A stretch of 55,728 nt of DNA. Source: Oscillospiraceae bacterium (GTDB lineage Bacteria; Bacillota; Clostridia; Oscillospirales; Oscillospiraceae). This document shows, one piece after another, positions 1 through 9,839 of the stretch. The stretch's first letter is position 1; each line of letters opens with the position of its first letter. The translations under genes were made by a program, and so were the position numbers. The notes beneath the pieces were generated by a model. The model saw nothing but the letters and a program-made list of their open reading frames with translations. It made no database searches and was not told the DNA's origin. The DNA lies in NCBI GenBank assembly GCA_021768185.1, contig JAETNP010000013.1, forward strand, positions 1 through 55,728, in the 5' to 3' direction.

Positions 1-484
1 GACTTATTCGCTGATAAAACCTGCGATTTGTGGCAATATTTGCCTTCTCCGCGGATTATTCTGCCACGATTTCAATCCATCCCTGTATTTCCTGGCTTTA
101 TTCAGAGGTTCCCTAGGGGACTGGTACTTGTAGAACTCCGGCTGCCGCCCTTTCAATGCGATACCCCCTGCAAGGGGGATACGTCCTAACGGACAAATCT
201 GCAAATCTACACCCCGGGGAGCTAGCTAAGTCGAGACGGTAGGGGGTTCCGACAACCACGCTGAAATAGGCGCTGGAGAGGAACGAAGCGGACGGCAGTA
301 AGTTTAGACCAAACCGACTGTGCCTCGGGCGCAAAACTAATCAAAACATGAGGGATTCTTAAACCGCTAGGTTTAAGCGCGTTTTTGCCTACTTTTGCCG
401 CGCGGCAAAAGTAGGCGAGGAGTCCGGGGGCGAGAAGCCCCCGGGCCATGATAAGAAGGAATCCCCCTCGCGCCGGAGGCGCGA
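1..484. repeat. Element A: palindrome-ended intergenic element (left part differs or is cut)
   Basis: The 514-base stretch before argH holds no convincing gene. Its right end is a run of hairpins, read outward: CTTAAACC/GGTTTAAG (358-377), TACTTTTGCC/GGCAAAAGTA (390-413), CCGGGGGC/GCCCCCGG (424-444) and TCGCGCC/GGCGCGA (468-484). Bases about 195-345 are the reverse complement of interior module L1, also seen in elements B, C, D and G. Bases about 120-190 match part of module R2, also in C, E and F. The first ~115 bases match no other copy, so the left end is either a further module or truncated. Similarity was judged by eye. Confidence 0.75.
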
Positions 485-514
485 AGAAACCGCGAGAGAA
501 ACGAGGAATAAAAG

Positions 515-1900
515 ATGAAACTATGGGGCGGACGGTTCCGCAAAGAGACCAATTCCCTTGCCAATGATTTCCAGTCCTCCATTCAATTTGACCAGCGGCT
601 GTATCGGGAGGATATTACAGGCAGCATCAACCACGCCGCCATGCTGGCGGCTCAGGGCATCATCTCCCAGGAGGACGCGGCGGCTATCCACGATGGCCTT
701 GTTGGTATCCTCACGGATATTGAGGACGGGAAGGTCCAATTTTCTGCTGACAATGAGGACATCCATATGAATGTGGAAGCCCTGCTTACCGCGCGTATCG
801 GCGATGCCGGGAAGCGCCTCCACACCGCCCGGTCCCGAAATGACCAAGTGGCTTTGGACTTCCGTATGTATGTCCGGGATGCCGTCGGGGAGTTGATCGG
901 CCAGCTCCTGGAGCTGGAGCAGGTGCTGTGCCGCCGGGCGCGGGAGCACCAGAACACCGTCATGCCGGGGTATACGCACTTACAGCGGGCGCAGCCCATC
1001 TCCTTTGCCCAGCATTTGCTGGCTTACGGCGCTATGTTCCGCCGGGATGTGACCCGGCTGGAGGACTGTAGGAAGCGCTTGAACGAGTGCCCCCTTGGAT
1101 GCGGGGCCTTGGCAGGGACCACGTACCCTATTGACCGCTGGAAGACGGCAGGGGAGATGGACTTTGACCGTCCCTGCGGAAACTCCCTGGACGGGGTGTC
1201 CGACCGGGACTATGCTTTGGAACTGCTCAGCGATTTGTCCATTCTTATGATGCACCTGAGCCGCTTTTCTGAGGAAATTATTCTCTGGTGCTCCTGGGAG
1301 TTCAAATTTGTGGAATTGGATGACGCTTACTCCACCGGTTCATCCATCATGCCCCAGAAAAAGAATCCGGATATGGCGGAGTTGGTGAGGGGCAAGACCG
1401 GACGGGTCTACGGCGACCTGATGGGACTGCTCACCGTAATGAAGGGACTGCCCCTGGCTTATAACAAGGATATGCAGGAGGACAAAGAGCCGGTTTTCGA
1501 TGCGCTGGACACGGTGAAGATTTGTCTGCCAGTGTTTACCGGGATGCTCGACACTATGCGGGTCCTGCCGGAGAATATGCGGAAGGCCGCGGGCCGTGGA
1601 TTCATCAATGCTACCGACTGTGCCGACTACCTCGCCAAGAAGGGCCTGCCCTTCCGGGATGCTTACACCGCTGTGGGACGGCTGGTAGCGGACTGTGCGG
1701 CAAAAGGGAAAACTTTGGAGGAATTGTCTCTGGAGGAGCTGCGGGCGGTTTCGGACCTCTTTGAGGAGGATGTGTACGAGGCGCTGAATCTGGAGACCTG
1801 CATGGGCCAGCGCAAGAGCTACGGCGGCCCCGCCGTGGAGGAGACCGGCAGGCAGATCGAGGAATTGACCAAATTTATCGAGGAGTACAGTCATGGGTAA
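515..1900 (+). CDS. argH: Argininosuccinate lyase
   Basis: Cleaves argininosuccinate to arginine and fumarate, the last step of arginine synthesis, in the cytoplasm. The 461-residue length is normal for the family. The fumarase/lyase signature GSSIMPQKKNP lies near residues 275-285 and includes the catalytic serine of the flexible loop; the N-terminal stretch MKLWGGRF is typical of ArgH. The start is preceded by a modest purine-rich site (GAGGAAT). It opens the cluster argH-argC-argJ-argB-argD-argF; its last 8 bases overlap argC, which suggests translational coupling. Element A lies directly upstream, so any promoter must sit inside or just after the element; I see no clear one. Confidence 0.97.
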   Translation: MKLWGGRFRKETNSLANDFQSSIQFDQRLYREDITGSINHAAMLAAQGIISQEDAAAIHDGLVGILTDIEDGKVQFSADNEDIHMNVEALLTARIGDAGKRLHTARSRNDQVALDFRMYVRDAVGELIGQLLELEQVLCRRAREHQNTVMPGYTHLQRAQPISFAQHLLAYGAMFRRDVTRLEDCRKRLNECPLGCGALAGTTYPIDRWKTAGEMDFDRPCGNSLDGVSDRDYALELLSDLSILMMHLSRFSEEIILWCSWEFKFVELDDAYSTGSSIMPQKKNPDMAELVRGKTGRVYGDLMGLLTVMKGLPLAYNKDMQEDKEPVFDALDTVKICLPVFTGMLDTMRVLPENMRKAAGRGFINATDCADYLAKKGLPFRDAYTAVGRLVADCAAKGKTLEELSLEELRAVSDLFEEDVYEALNLETCMGQRKSYGGPAVEETGRQIEELTKFIEEYSHG

Positions 1901-2846
1901 ACCTGTTGTATATATCGACGGCAAGGAGGGCACCACCGGCCTGCAGATCTACGACCGTCTCGCAGACCGGAAAGATATTGAACTCCTTCTTATCGACGAG
2001 GACAAGCGGAAGGATGCCGCTGAGCGGAAGAAGCTGATGAACGAGGCCGACTTGGTCTTTCTTTGCCTGCCGGACGCCGCCGCCGTCGAGGCGGTGGAAC
2101 TGGTGGAGAACCCCGCCACCCGGATCATCGACGCCTCCACCGCCCACCGGACCGCTCCCGGCTGGGTCTACGGCTTCCCGGAGCTGGGCGCGGAAGCGCG
2201 GGAGGCCATCCGGACGGCGAAGCGGGTGGGCAACCCCGGCTGCTACGCCACCGGCTTTATTTCCCTTATCGCCCCTCTGGTCCGCCGGGGCCTGCTGCCC
2301 CCGGACGCACCCCTTACCTGCCACGCTGTCTCCGGCTATACCGGCGGCGGGAAAAAGGCCATCGCCCAGTACGAGGCGGCGGAACGCGAGCCCGAACTTG
2401 TCAGCCCCCGGCACTACGCCGTGACGCTGGAGCATAAGCACATCGCGGAGATGATGAAGATCTCCGGCCTGACCAGAAAACCCATCTTCATGCCCATGAT
2501 CTGCGACTTCCCCCAGGGCATGGTGGTGACGGTGCCGCTGTATCTGGATATGCTGGCGGGCAGCCAAAGTCCGGATACCCTGCGGGCGGCCTACCGGGAT
2601 TTCTACGCCGGGGCCCGATTCGTGGCGGTCCGCCCGGACGACGCCCCCGCCTGCGGCTTCATCGGCTCCAATAATCTGGCGGGGACCAACGATCTGCAAA
2701 TATTTGTCTGCGGCAATGAGGAGCAGGTCATGCTGGCCGCCCGACTGGACAACCTGGGCAAAGGCGCCTCCGGCGCGGCGGTGCAAAATATGAATATTAT
2801 GCTGGGTCTCCCCGAGGAGACCGGGCTGATCGGACAGGAGAGTTAA
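1893..2846 (+). CDS. argC: N-acetyl-gamma-glutamyl-phosphate reductase
   Basis: NADPH-dependent reduction of N-acetylglutamyl-phosphate to the semialdehyde, third step of the acetylated arginine pathway. At 317 residues it is the short (type 2) ArgC form, with the N-terminal nucleotide-binding stretch VYIDGKEGTTG. The active-site cysteine lies in GNPGCYATGF at about C117. The start overlaps the argH stop by 8 bases and argJ begins 1 base after its stop, so it is an inner gene of a tightly packed operon. Confidence 0.96.
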   Translation: MGKPVVYIDGKEGTTGLQIYDRLADRKDIELLLIDEDKRKDAAERKKLMNEADLVFLCLPDAAAVEAVELVENPATRIIDASTAHRTAPGWVYGFPELGAEAREAIRTAKRVGNPGCYATGFISLIAPLVRRGLLPPDAPLTCHAVSGYTGGGKKAIAQYEAAEREPELVSPRHYAVTLEHKHIAEMMKISGLTRKPIFMPMICDFPQGMVVTVPLYLDMLAGSQSPDTLRAAYRDFYAGARFVAVRPDDAPACGFIGSNNLAGTNDLQIFVCGNEEQVMLAARLDNLGKGASGAAVQNMNIMLGLPEETGLIGQES

Positions 2847-2847
2847 C

Positions 2848-4074
2848 ATGAGTCAGATGATTTCCGGCGGCGTGTGCGCCGCCCAGGGGTTCCGGGCCGC
2901 GGGGCTCCACGTGGGCGTAAAGACCCACGCCACCTGGAAGAAGGATGTGGCGCTGATCGTCTCCGACGCCCCCTGCACGGCGGCGGCCATGTTCACTAAA
3001 AATGTAGTAAAGGCGGCGCCCATCCACGTCACCATGGACCACCTGGCAAAGGGCGGCGTCCGGGCCATTATCGCCAACAGCGGCAACGCCAACGCCTGCG
3101 CTCCCCACGGCGAGGAGAACGCGGAAAAGATGTGCGCGGCGGCGGCAAAGGCCATCGGCTGCGCCAGCGAGGACGTGTTGGTGGCTTCTACCGGCGTCAT
3201 CGGCCAGACGCTGAATGTGAAGGTCATCGAGGACGGCGTGCCGGAGCTGTATGGCCTGCTGGAGCACAGCGACGAGGCCAGCGACGCGGCGGCACACGCC
3301 ATCATGACCACTGACACGGTGAAGAAGGAATTTGCTATTGAGGTGTTCATCGGCGGGCAGACCGTCCATATCGGCGGCATCGCCAAGGGCAGCGGCATGA
3401 TCCACCCCAACATGGGCACCATGCTGTGCTTCCTGACCACCGACTGCGCCATCTCTCAGGAGATGCTCACGGAGGCGCTTCATGAGGTGGTGCGGATGAC
3501 CTTCAACCGGATCAGCGTGGACGGGGACACCTCCACCAACGACACCTGCTGCATCCTGGCCAACGGACTGGCGGGCAATCCGGTGATCGCTGAGAAGAAC
3601 GACCGGTATGTGGACTTCGTCATGGCGCTCCATGAGGTATGCTATCTGCTGGCCCGGTCCATGGCCAAGGACGGCGAGGGGGCCAAGCACCTCATCACCT
3701 GCACCGTCCGGGGGGCAGCCAGCGAGGAGCAGGCGGAGACCATCTCCAAGTCCGTCATCTCCTCCACCCTCACCAAAGCGGCCATCTTCGGCTGCGACGC
3801 CAACTGGGGACGGGTACTGTGCGCCATGGGCTACTCCGGAGAGAAATTTGATCCGGAGAAAGTGGACGTATCCTTCGCCTCTGAGGCCGGAGAAATTCTG
3901 GTCTGCCAGGCCGGACGTGGGCTGAGCTTCGATGAGGAGCTGGCAAAGAAGATCCTCACCGAGGACGAGGTGGACATCGACATCACCATGGCCGAGGGGG
4001 ACGAGTCCTGCACCTGCTGGGGATGCGACATCACCTACGACTATATCAAGATCAACGGCGACTACCGCACATAA
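2848..4074 (+). CDS. argJ: Bifunctional glutamate N-acetyltransferase / amino-acid acetyltransferase
   Basis: Moves the acetyl group from N-acetylornithine to glutamate, closing the acetyl cycle; some members also use acetyl-CoA. Length is 408 residues. The self-cleavage site is visible as KGSGMIHPNMGTML, with the expected nucleophile threonine at about T191, where the precursor splits into alpha and beta chains. The usual alanine before this threonine is glycine here, a mild change. Presence of argJ and absence of argE or argA nearby fit the cyclic pathway. Whether it is mono- or bifunctional cannot be told from sequence alone. Confidence 0.95.
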   Translation: MSQMISGGVCAAQGFRAAGLHVGVKTHATWKKDVALIVSDAPCTAAAMFTKNVVKAAPIHVTMDHLAKGGVRAIIANSGNANACAPHGEENAEKMCAAAAKAIGCASEDVLVASTGVIGQTLNVKVIEDGVPELYGLLEHSDEASDAAAHAIMTTDTVKKEFAIEVFIGGQTVHIGGIAKGSGMIHPNMGTMLCFLTTDCAISQEMLTEALHEVVRMTFNRISVDGDTSTNDTCCILANGLAGNPVIAEKNDRYVDFVMALHEVCYLLARSMAKDGEGAKHLITCTVRGAASEEQAETISKSVISSTLTKAAIFGCDANWGRVLCAMGYSGEKFDPEKVDVSFASEAGEILVCQAGRGLSFDEELAKKILTEDEVDIDITMAEGDESCTCWGCDITYDYIKINGDYRT

Positions 4075-4086
4075 GGAGAGGGTGCT

Positions 4087-4950
4087 ATGAATCTCAATCA
4101 CAGCGACCGGGCCCAGGTGCTGGTGGAGGCGCTGCCTTACATCCAGCGGTACTATGGGAAAACGGTGGTCATCAAGTACGGCGGCAACGCCATGATCTCC
4201 GACGAGCTGCGCAAGGCGGTCATCAGCGACATCATCCTGCTGCGGCTGGTGGGCATCAACGTGGTGGTGGTCCACGGCGGCGGGCCGGAGATCAATGAGC
4301 TGCTGAAAAAAACCGGCAAGGAAAGCCGGTTCGTCAACGGACTGCGGTACACCGACGAGGAGACCATGGAGGCCGTACAGATGGTGCTGTGCGGCAAGGT
4401 GAACAAGAATCTGGTCTCCACCCTCAACCGGGCGGGCGGGCAGGCCGTGGGCCTGTGCGGCCTGGACGGCGGGATGCTCAAGGCCGTGCGGCGGCAGGAG
4501 GACGGGGTGGACTACGGGTTGGTGGGCGACATCACCGAGGTTGACCCCAAGGTGATCCAGGACGCCATCCACGACGGGTTCATCCCGGTAATCTCCACTG
4601 TGGCCCAGGGGACCGACGCGGAGACCAGCTACAATGTGAACGCCGACACCGCCGCGGCCAAAATCGCCATCGCGGTAGGTGCGGAGAAGCTGATCCTGCT
4701 GACGGACATCCGGGGTTTGCTGCGGGATAAAAATGATGAGAGTACGCTGATTTCTCAGGTGCGGCTGCCGGAGGTGCCGGAGCTGGTCGGTCAGGGCATT
4801 ATCTCCGGGGGCATGATCCCCAAAGTGGCGTGCTGTGTGGACGCGGTGGAGAACGGCGTGCGGAGGACCCACATTCTGGACGGAAGGATCCCCCATTCTA
4901 TTTTGATCGAGGTCCTGTCCCATGCGGGCATCGGGACCATGATCTGGTGA
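4087..4950 (+). CDS. argB: Acetylglutamate kinase
   Basis: Phosphorylates N-acetylglutamate with ATP, the committed and usually arginine-inhibited step. The 287 residues carry the family motifs IKYGGNAM (Lys about 30) and HGGGPEIN (near residue 63), and the C-terminal part has DGRIPHSIL. An N-terminal helix ahead of KYGG is like that of hexameric, arginine-sensitive forms, so feedback inhibition is likely but not proven. A GGAGAG site lies just upstream of the start. Confidence 0.96.
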   Translation: MNLNHSDRAQVLVEALPYIQRYYGKTVVIKYGGNAMISDELRKAVISDIILLRLVGINVVVVHGGGPEINELLKKTGKESRFVNGLRYTDEETMEAVQMVLCGKVNKNLVSTLNRAGGQAVGLCGLDGGMLKAVRRQEDGVDYGLVGDITEVDPKVIQDAIHDGFIPVISTVAQGTDAETSYNVNADTAAAKIAIAVGAEKLILLTDIRGLLRDKNDESTLISQVRLPEVPELVGQGIISGGMIPKVACCVDAVENGVRRTHILDGRIPHSILIEVLSHAGIGTMIW

Positions 4951-4956
4951 CACAAG

Positions 4957-5406
4957 ATGGATATGGAAGCTGCGGTCTCTTTGCTGACAGGCGCAGACAA
5001 CAAACGGGCTTATCAGGCGCTGAAGGACCTGATCGCCGCCAGCGAAGAGAGCGGCGCGGTCTATCCCTATTTTGAACGATTTGTCCAGATGATGCGCGAG
5101 CCGGACAATTCCTATGTCCGGACGCGGGGGCTGCGGCTGATCGCTTACAACGCAAAATGGGATACGGAAAACAAGGTCAACGGCGTTATTCATGAATATC
5201 TGAGCCATATCGAGGATGAAAAGCCGATTACGGCAAGACAGTGCATCAAAGACACCGCAGTGATCGCCCGGTATAAGCCGGAACTGATCGACACCATTCT
5301 GGCCGCCCTGGAAAAGGTCGGCCGGGTCTATGACGAGAGTATGCAGAGTCTGGTCTATAAGGACCGGCAAAAGATTATCCGGCAGATACGGCAATATACA
5401 TGGTAA
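4957..5406 (+). CDS. HEAT-like helical repeat protein (often labelled SufBD protein)
   Basis: A 149-residue soluble protein with alternating helices, best read as a short HEAT/armadillo-like fold. The stretches SYVRTRGLRLIAYNAKWD and DEKPITARQCIKD recall a conserved Clostridia family often auto-labelled SufBD protein, although it has no visible relation to the SufB/SufD scaffold. It sits between argB and argD only 6 bases after argB, so it is co-transcribed with arginine genes. No strong ribosome site precedes ATG 4957; an in-frame ATG at 4963 is an alternative. No catalytic motif is visible. Function unknown. Confidence 0.8.
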   Translation: MDMEAAVSLLTGADNKRAYQALKDLIAASEESGAVYPYFERFVQMMREPDNSYVRTRGLRLIAYNAKWDTENKVNGVIHEYLSHIEDEKPITARQCIKDTAVIARYKPELIDTILAALEKVGRVYDESMQSLVYKDRQKIIRQIRQYTW

Positions 5407-5424
5407 ATAAGGAGTGATTTTCCT

Positions 5425-6603
5425 ATGAATTTCCAAGAAATCAAAGCCCTGGACGAGGGTTATGTCCTCCAGACCTACGGAAGAAACCAGATCGCCATCG
5501 ACCACGGAAAAGGCGCTTCCCTCTGGGATACGGAGGGCAAAAAGTACATCGACTTTACCTCCGGCATCGGCGTATGCTCCCTGGGCTACGCCAACGAGAC
5601 CTGGGCAAAGGCCATCTATGACCAGGCCATGAAGGTGGGGCATATCTCCAACCTGTTCTACACCGAGCCTTACGCCCTTTTGGCCTCCAAACTGGTCCCC
5701 GCCGCCGGGATGGCGGCGGCCTTCTTCGGCAACTCCGGGGCAGAAGCCAACGAGGGCATGATCAAGACCGCCCGGAAGTACTCCTATGAGAAGTACGGAG
5801 AGGGGCGGGCCACCATTATCACCCTGAAAAATTCCTTCCACGGGCGGACCATCACCACCCTGAAGGCCACCGGGCAGGACCACTTCCATGAGTTCTTCTT
5901 CCCCTTTACCGAGGGCTTCCGGTACGCCGAGGCCAACAGTATGGACAGCCTCATGGCCGCCGCCGGAGACGACGTGTGCGGCGTGATGATGGAGCTCATC
6001 CAGGGCGAGGGCGGCGTAAATCCGCTGGACCGGGACTACGTCCAGGCGGTGGCGAAGCTGTGCGCCGAGAAGGACTGGCTGCTGCTGGTGGACGAGGTCC
6101 AGACCGGCGTGGGACGGACAGGCACCCTGTTCGCCTATCAGCAGTTCGGTATCCAGCCGGATGTGGCCACCTTTGCCAAGGGCATCGCCGGAGGACTGCC
6201 CTTCGGCGGCTTCCTGACCAACGAGAAGTGCCGGAACGTCCTGCGCGCCGGCGATCACGGCAGCACCTTCGGCGGCAACCCCATGGCCGCCGCCGCCGCC
6301 AACGTGGTGATGGATACGCTGACGCCGGAATTTCTGGAGGATGTGAAGAAAAAAGGTCAGTACCTCCGGAAGGGCATCGCGGGACTGAACAGCCCCTGCG
6401 TATCCGGCATCCGGGGCATGGGCCTGATGGTGGGCGTGGGCGTTCAGGGGATGACCCACAAGGAATTGAAGGATAAGCTGATGGCGGAGGGACTGCTGTG
6501 CCTGACCGCCGGGAAGGATACCCTGCGGCTGCTGCCGCCGCTGGTGATCACAAAGGACGAGATCGACAAGGGGCTGGAGATCATGGCCCGGGTCATGAAA
6601 TGA
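5425..6603 (+). CDS. argD: Acetylornithine aminotransferase
   Basis: PLP-dependent class III aminotransferase converting N-acetylglutamate semialdehyde to N-acetylornithine, with glutamate as amino donor. The 392 residues show FGNSGAEANEGMIKTAR, the DEVQTGVGRTG stretch that binds the cofactor, and the Schiff-base lysine in FAKGIAGGLP (about K252). A good AAGGAG site precedes the start. The last four bases (ATGA) overlap the start of the next gene, a pseudouridine synthase. Confidence 0.95.
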   Translation: MNFQEIKALDEGYVLQTYGRNQIAIDHGKGASLWDTEGKKYIDFTSGIGVCSLGYANETWAKAIYDQAMKVGHISNLFYTEPYALLASKLVPAAGMAAAFFGNSGAEANEGMIKTARKYSYEKYGEGRATIITLKNSFHGRTITTLKATGQDHFHEFFFPFTEGFRYAEANSMDSLMAAAGDDVCGVMMELIQGEGGVNPLDRDYVQAVAKLCAEKDWLLLVDEVQTGVGRTGTLFAYQQFGIQPDVATFAKGIAGGLPFGGFLTNEKCRNVLRAGDHGSTFGGNPMAAAAANVVMDTLTPEFLEDVKKKGQYLRKGIAGLNSPCVSGIRGMGLMVGVGVQGMTHKELKDKLMAEGLLCLTAGKDTLRLLPPLVITKDEIDKGLEIMARVMK

Positions 6604-7241
6604 TCCCGGTCCTGTTTCAGGACAGGGAGTTGGCCGTCTGCTGCAAGCCGGCGGGAGTCCTCAGTCAGGACGGGACGGGCGAGACCCTCCCTTCCCTGCT
6701 CAGGACGCAGCTGGGCGGCGAGATCTTCCCCGTTCACCGGCTGGACCGGGAGGCGGGCGGCGTGATGGTTTATGCCAGGACCAGCCGGGCCGCCGGGGCG
6801 CTGTCGGGCGCGATGGCCCTGGGAGAATTCCGGAAGGAATACCTCTGCATCGTCCGCGGGCGGCCGGAAGCGAACGAGGGGACCTATCGGGACCTGCTGC
6901 TCCACGACAAGGTCCGGAACAAGAGCTTTGTGGTGCAGCGGGCGCGGGGCGGCGTGAAGGAGGCCGTGCTGGACTACCGGCTGCTGGCGGAGCGGGACGG
7001 ACTGTCGCTGGTGCGGGTCCGGCTCCACACCGGGCGGACCCATCAGATCCGGGTGCAGTTCGCCAGCCGGGGCACGCCTCTGGCCGGCGACGGGAAATAT
7101 GGCGGCGGAGGCGGAGCAATGGCACTGTGGAGCATGGCGCTGGAATTCCCCCACCCCAACGGGAAGCCGATGGCCTTTCGGGCCCTGCCGGAGGGCGGAC
7201 CGTGGGAAACGTTCGCCCCGGCGCTGGCGAACTTGAAATGA
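6600..7241 (+). CDS. RluA-family pseudouridine synthase
   Basis: Likely isomerises uridine to pseudouridine in rRNA or tRNA. The chosen start at 6600 overlaps the argD stop as ATGA and gives 213 residues; an earlier in-frame start would place about 34 non-homologous residues in front. The catalytic signature HRLDREAGG (about H46, D49) is the family HRLD motif, and [23 protein letters not shown] is the usual C-terminal block. There is no S4 domain, so it belongs to the short RluA-like group. Its insertion in an arginine operon is notable; the target base cannot be predicted. Confidence 0.88.
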   Translation: MIPVLFQDRELAVCCKPAGVLSQDGTGETLPSLLRTQLGGEIFPVHRLDREAGGVMVYARTSRAAGALSGAMALGEFRKEYLCIVRGRPEANEGTYRDLLLHDKVRNKSFVVQRARGGVKEAVLDYRLLAERDGLSLVRVRLHTGRTHQIRVQFASRGTPLAGDGKYGGGGGAMALWSMALEFPHPNGKPMAFRALPEGGPWETFAPALANLK

Positions 7242-7260
7242 GAAAGAAAGAGGGTATATT

Positions 7261-8253
7261 ATGCCTGTCAACATCAGAGGAAGACATTTTTTGAAGCTGC
7301 TGGACTACTCGCCGGCAGAGATCCGGTACCTGCTGGACCTGGCGAAGGATTTCAAGTCCATGAAGCAGGCCGGGACCCCTCACCGGTATCTGGAGGGGAA
7401 AAACATCGTGCTGCTGTTCGAGAAGACCTCCACCCGGACCCGGTGCTCCTTCGAGGTGGCGGGGCACGATCTGGGGATGGGCGTCACGTACCTGGACCCC
7501 GGGTCCTCCCAGATGGGGAAAAAGGAATCCATCGCTGACACAGCCCGGGTGCTGGGGCGGATGTACGACGGCATCGAGTACCGGGGATTCAGCCAGGCGC
7601 TGGTGGAGGAACTGGCGAAATATGCCGGGGTGCCGGTATGGAACGGCCTGACGGACCAGTTCCACCCCACCCAGATGCTGGCGGACCTGCTGACTATGGA
7701 GGAGAAGTTCGGGACGCTGAAAGGGCTGCGGTTTACCTACATGGGCGATGCCAGGAACAACATGGGCAACTCCCTGATGATCGCCTGCGCGAAAATGGGG
7801 CTCCACTTTACCGCCTGCGCCCCCAAGGAGCTCTTCCCCGCCCCGGAGTTGGTGGAGACCGCCAAGGCCATTGCCGGGGAGAGCGGCGGTTCGGTCACTC
7901 TGACTGAGGATGTAGAGGCAGGTACGCGGGATGCCGATGTGATCTACACTGACATCTGGGTGTCCATGGGTGAGCCGGATTCGGTCTGGGAGGAGCGGAT
8001 ACGGCTGCTGCGGCCCTATCAGGTCAACGCCGCCGTGATGGCAAACGCAAAGGATTCCGCCATTTTCATGCACTGTCTCCCCTCCTTCCACGACACCAGG
8101 ACCACCATCGGGGCCGAGATTGCGGAAAAATTCGGCGTACCGGAGATGGAGGTCACGGACGAGGTGTTCGAGTCCTCCCGGTCGGTGGTGTTTGACGAGG
8201 CGGAGAACCGGATGCACACCATCAAGGCCGTGATCTACGCCACACTTTGCTGA
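7261..8253 (+). CDS. argF: Ornithine carbamoyltransferase
   Basis: Condenses ornithine and carbamoyl phosphate to citrulline. The 330 residues have the carbamoyl-phosphate site [11 protein letters not shown] near residues 57-67, the [11 protein letters not shown] block, and HCLPSFHD (H271) for ornithine binding; the usual motif is HCLPAFHD. AAAGAGGG lies before the ATG. It ends the arginine cluster and is followed by a strong hairpin. argG is absent from the window, and so are the carbamoyl phosphate synthase genes. A catabolic ArcB role is possible in principle but the biosynthetic neighbours favour ArgF. Confidence 0.95.
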   Translation: MPVNIRGRHFLKLLDYSPAEIRYLLDLAKDFKSMKQAGTPHRYLEGKNIVLLFEKTSTRTRCSFEVAGHDLGMGVTYLDPGSSQMGKKESIADTARVLGRMYDGIEYRGFSQALVEELAKYAGVPVWNGLTDQFHPTQMLADLLTMEEKFGTLKGLRFTYMGDARNNMGNSLMIACAKMGLHFTACAPKELFPAPELVETAKAIAGESGGSVTLTEDVEAGTRDADVIYTDIWVSMGEPDSVWEERIRLLRPYQVNAAVMANAKDSAIFMHCLPSFHDTRTTIGAEIAEKFGVPEMEVTDEVFESSRSVVFDEAENRMHTIKAVIYATLC

Positions 8254-8276
8254 ATTTGTTCCCTTTTAAAGAGACG

Positions 8277-8325
8277 GCACCTCCGTGCGCACCACTCAGC
8301 CGGCGCGCACGGAGGTGTCTATTTT
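8277..8325 (+). terminator. Probable terminator after argF
   Basis: A 12-bp GC-rich stem (8279-8290 with 8305-8316, ACCTCCGTGCGC paired with GCGCACGGAGGT) with a 14-base loop is followed by a short T-rich stretch. It separates the arg operon from gdhA. Confidence 0.7.
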
Positions 8326-8383
8326 GCACAAAAAATCCGGGTAAACTTTCACGTCTTCACCATGGCTTTCACAAAAAAAGCTG

Positions 8384-8412
8384 TTGTTTTTTTCCCTGAA
8401 AAATGGTAGTAT
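8384..8412 (+). promoter_or_regulatory. Sigma-A-type promoter of gdhA
   Basis: TTGTTT at 8384-8389, a 17-base spacer and TAGTAT at 8407-8412, about 65 bases before the gdhA start. The spacing is ideal and the -10 has one mismatch to consensus. Confidence 0.6.
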
Positions 8413-8478
8413 GGCATCAGATGGAGAATGGGCGGAACGTCTTTCCGCCTGCTCCGCAAATTTGAGGAGGATACATAC

Positions 8479-9831
8479 ATGAATGCCTATGTCGCCAGCG
8501 TGATCGAAAATGTGAAGCAAAAGCATGGCAATGAACCGGAATTTGTGCAGACCGTGGAAGAGGTCCTGACCTCCATTGCCCCGATGATAGACAAGCATCC
8601 TGAGTATGAAAAGGTGGACCTGCTCAATCGGATCGTGGAACCGGAGCGGATGTTTACCTTCCGGGTGGTCTGGATGGACGACAATGGCAATTACCATACC
8701 AACACCGGCTACCGCTGCCAGTTCAACGGCGCCATCGGGCCCTACAAGGGCGGACTGCGGTTCCAGAAGAACGTGTACCCCGGCATTATCAAGTTTTTGG
8801 GATTTGAGCAGATCTTTAAAAACAGCCTGACCGGGCTGCCCATCGGCGGCGGCAAGGGCGGCAGCGACTTCGACCCCGCTGGGAAGAGCGATGGCGAGAT
8901 CATGCGCTTCTGCCAGAGCTTCATGACCGCCCTCTACCGGTACATCGGGCCGGACATCGACGTGCCCGCTGGAGACATGGGCGTGGGCGGCCGGGAGATT
9001 GGCTATCTGTACGGCCAGTACCGGCGGCTGAAGGGCACCTTCGAGAACGGCGTGCTGACCGGGAAGGGATTCAGTTACGGCGGCAGCCTCACCCGGCCGG
9101 AGGCCACAGGATACGGCGCTATGTACTATCTCCAGGAGGTGCTGGCACACGAGGGCGAGGACATCAAGGGTAAGACCATCGCCTGCGCCGGCTTCGGCAA
9201 TGTGACCTGGGGCATCTGCAAGAAGGCAAATCATCTGGGAGCCAAGGTGGTTACCCTGTCCGGGCCGGACGGATATATCTATGATCCCGACGGCGTGTCC
9301 TCCTCCCAGGAGAAGATTGATTATCTGGTGACGATGCGGAATTCCGGACGGAATCTGGTAAAGGATTATGCGGACAAGTTCGGTGTGGAGTTCCATCCCG
9401 GCGAGAAGCCCTGGGGCGTGAAGGTGGACGTGATCATGCCCTCCGCCATGCAGAACGACGTGCATATGGAGCACGCAAAGCAGATCGTAGCCAACGGCGT
9501 AAAGTACTACATTGAAGTGGCTAATATGCCTACCACCAATGACGCGCTGTTTTATCTCATGCAGCAGCCCGGGATGATCGTGGCCCCCTCCAAGGCCGTC
9601 AACGCCGGCGGCGTGGCCGTCTCCGCGCTGGAGATGAGCCAGAACAGCGAGCGGCTGGTCTGGTCCGCCGAGGAAGTGGATGAGAAGCTCAAGGGCATCA
9701 TGAAAAATATTCATAAGGTCTCCGTGGAGGCCGCCGAGGAGTATGGATTGGGATACAATCTGGTGGCCGGGGCTAATTTGGCTGGGTTCAAGAAGGTGGC
9801 TGAGGCTATGATGGAACAGGGGGCGTTCTAA
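8479..9831 (+). CDS. gdhA: Glutamate dehydrogenase, probably NADP-specific
   Basis: Interconverts 2-oxoglutarate plus ammonium and glutamate. The start at 8479 follows GAGGAGG and gives 450 residues, the hexameric small GDH size; an upstream in-frame ATG at 8428 lacks a ribosome site. Motifs: YKGGLRF, PIGGGKGGSDFDPAGKS with the catalytic lysine at about K126, and PAGDMGVGGREIGYLYGQY. The Rossmann-type CAGFGNVTWG lies in the middle. It has its own promoter and lies next to the arg genes, whose precursor is glutamate. NADP preference is inferred from overall resemblance to biosynthetic GdhA and not from a diagnostic residue. Confidence 0.95.
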   Translation: MNAYVASVIENVKQKHGNEPEFVQTVEEVLTSIAPMIDKHPEYEKVDLLNRIVEPERMFTFRVVWMDDNGNYHTNTGYRCQFNGAIGPYKGGLRFQKNVYPGIIKFLGFEQIFKNSLTGLPIGGGKGGSDFDPAGKSDGEIMRFCQSFMTALYRYIGPDIDVPAGDMGVGGREIGYLYGQYRRLKGTFENGVLTGKGFSYGGSLTRPEATGYGAMYYLQEVLAHEGEDIKGKTIACAGFGNVTWGICKKANHLGAKVVTLSGPDGYIYDPDGVSSSQEKIDYLVTMRNSGRNLVKDYADKFGVEFHPGEKPWGVKVDVIMPSAMQNDVHMEHAKQIVANGVKYYIEVANMPTTNDALFYLMQQPGMIVAPSKAVNAGGVAVSALEMSQNSERLVWSAEEVDEKLKGIMKNIHKVSVEAAEEYGLGYNLVAGANLAGFKKVAEAMMEQGAF

Positions 9832-9839
9832 CTCTCTTT

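Noticed and set aside
2797..6459. Very long minus-strand open frame opposite argC-argD
   Set aside because: Antisense shadow in GC-rich coding DNA; the plus strand carries recognisable arg enzymes.
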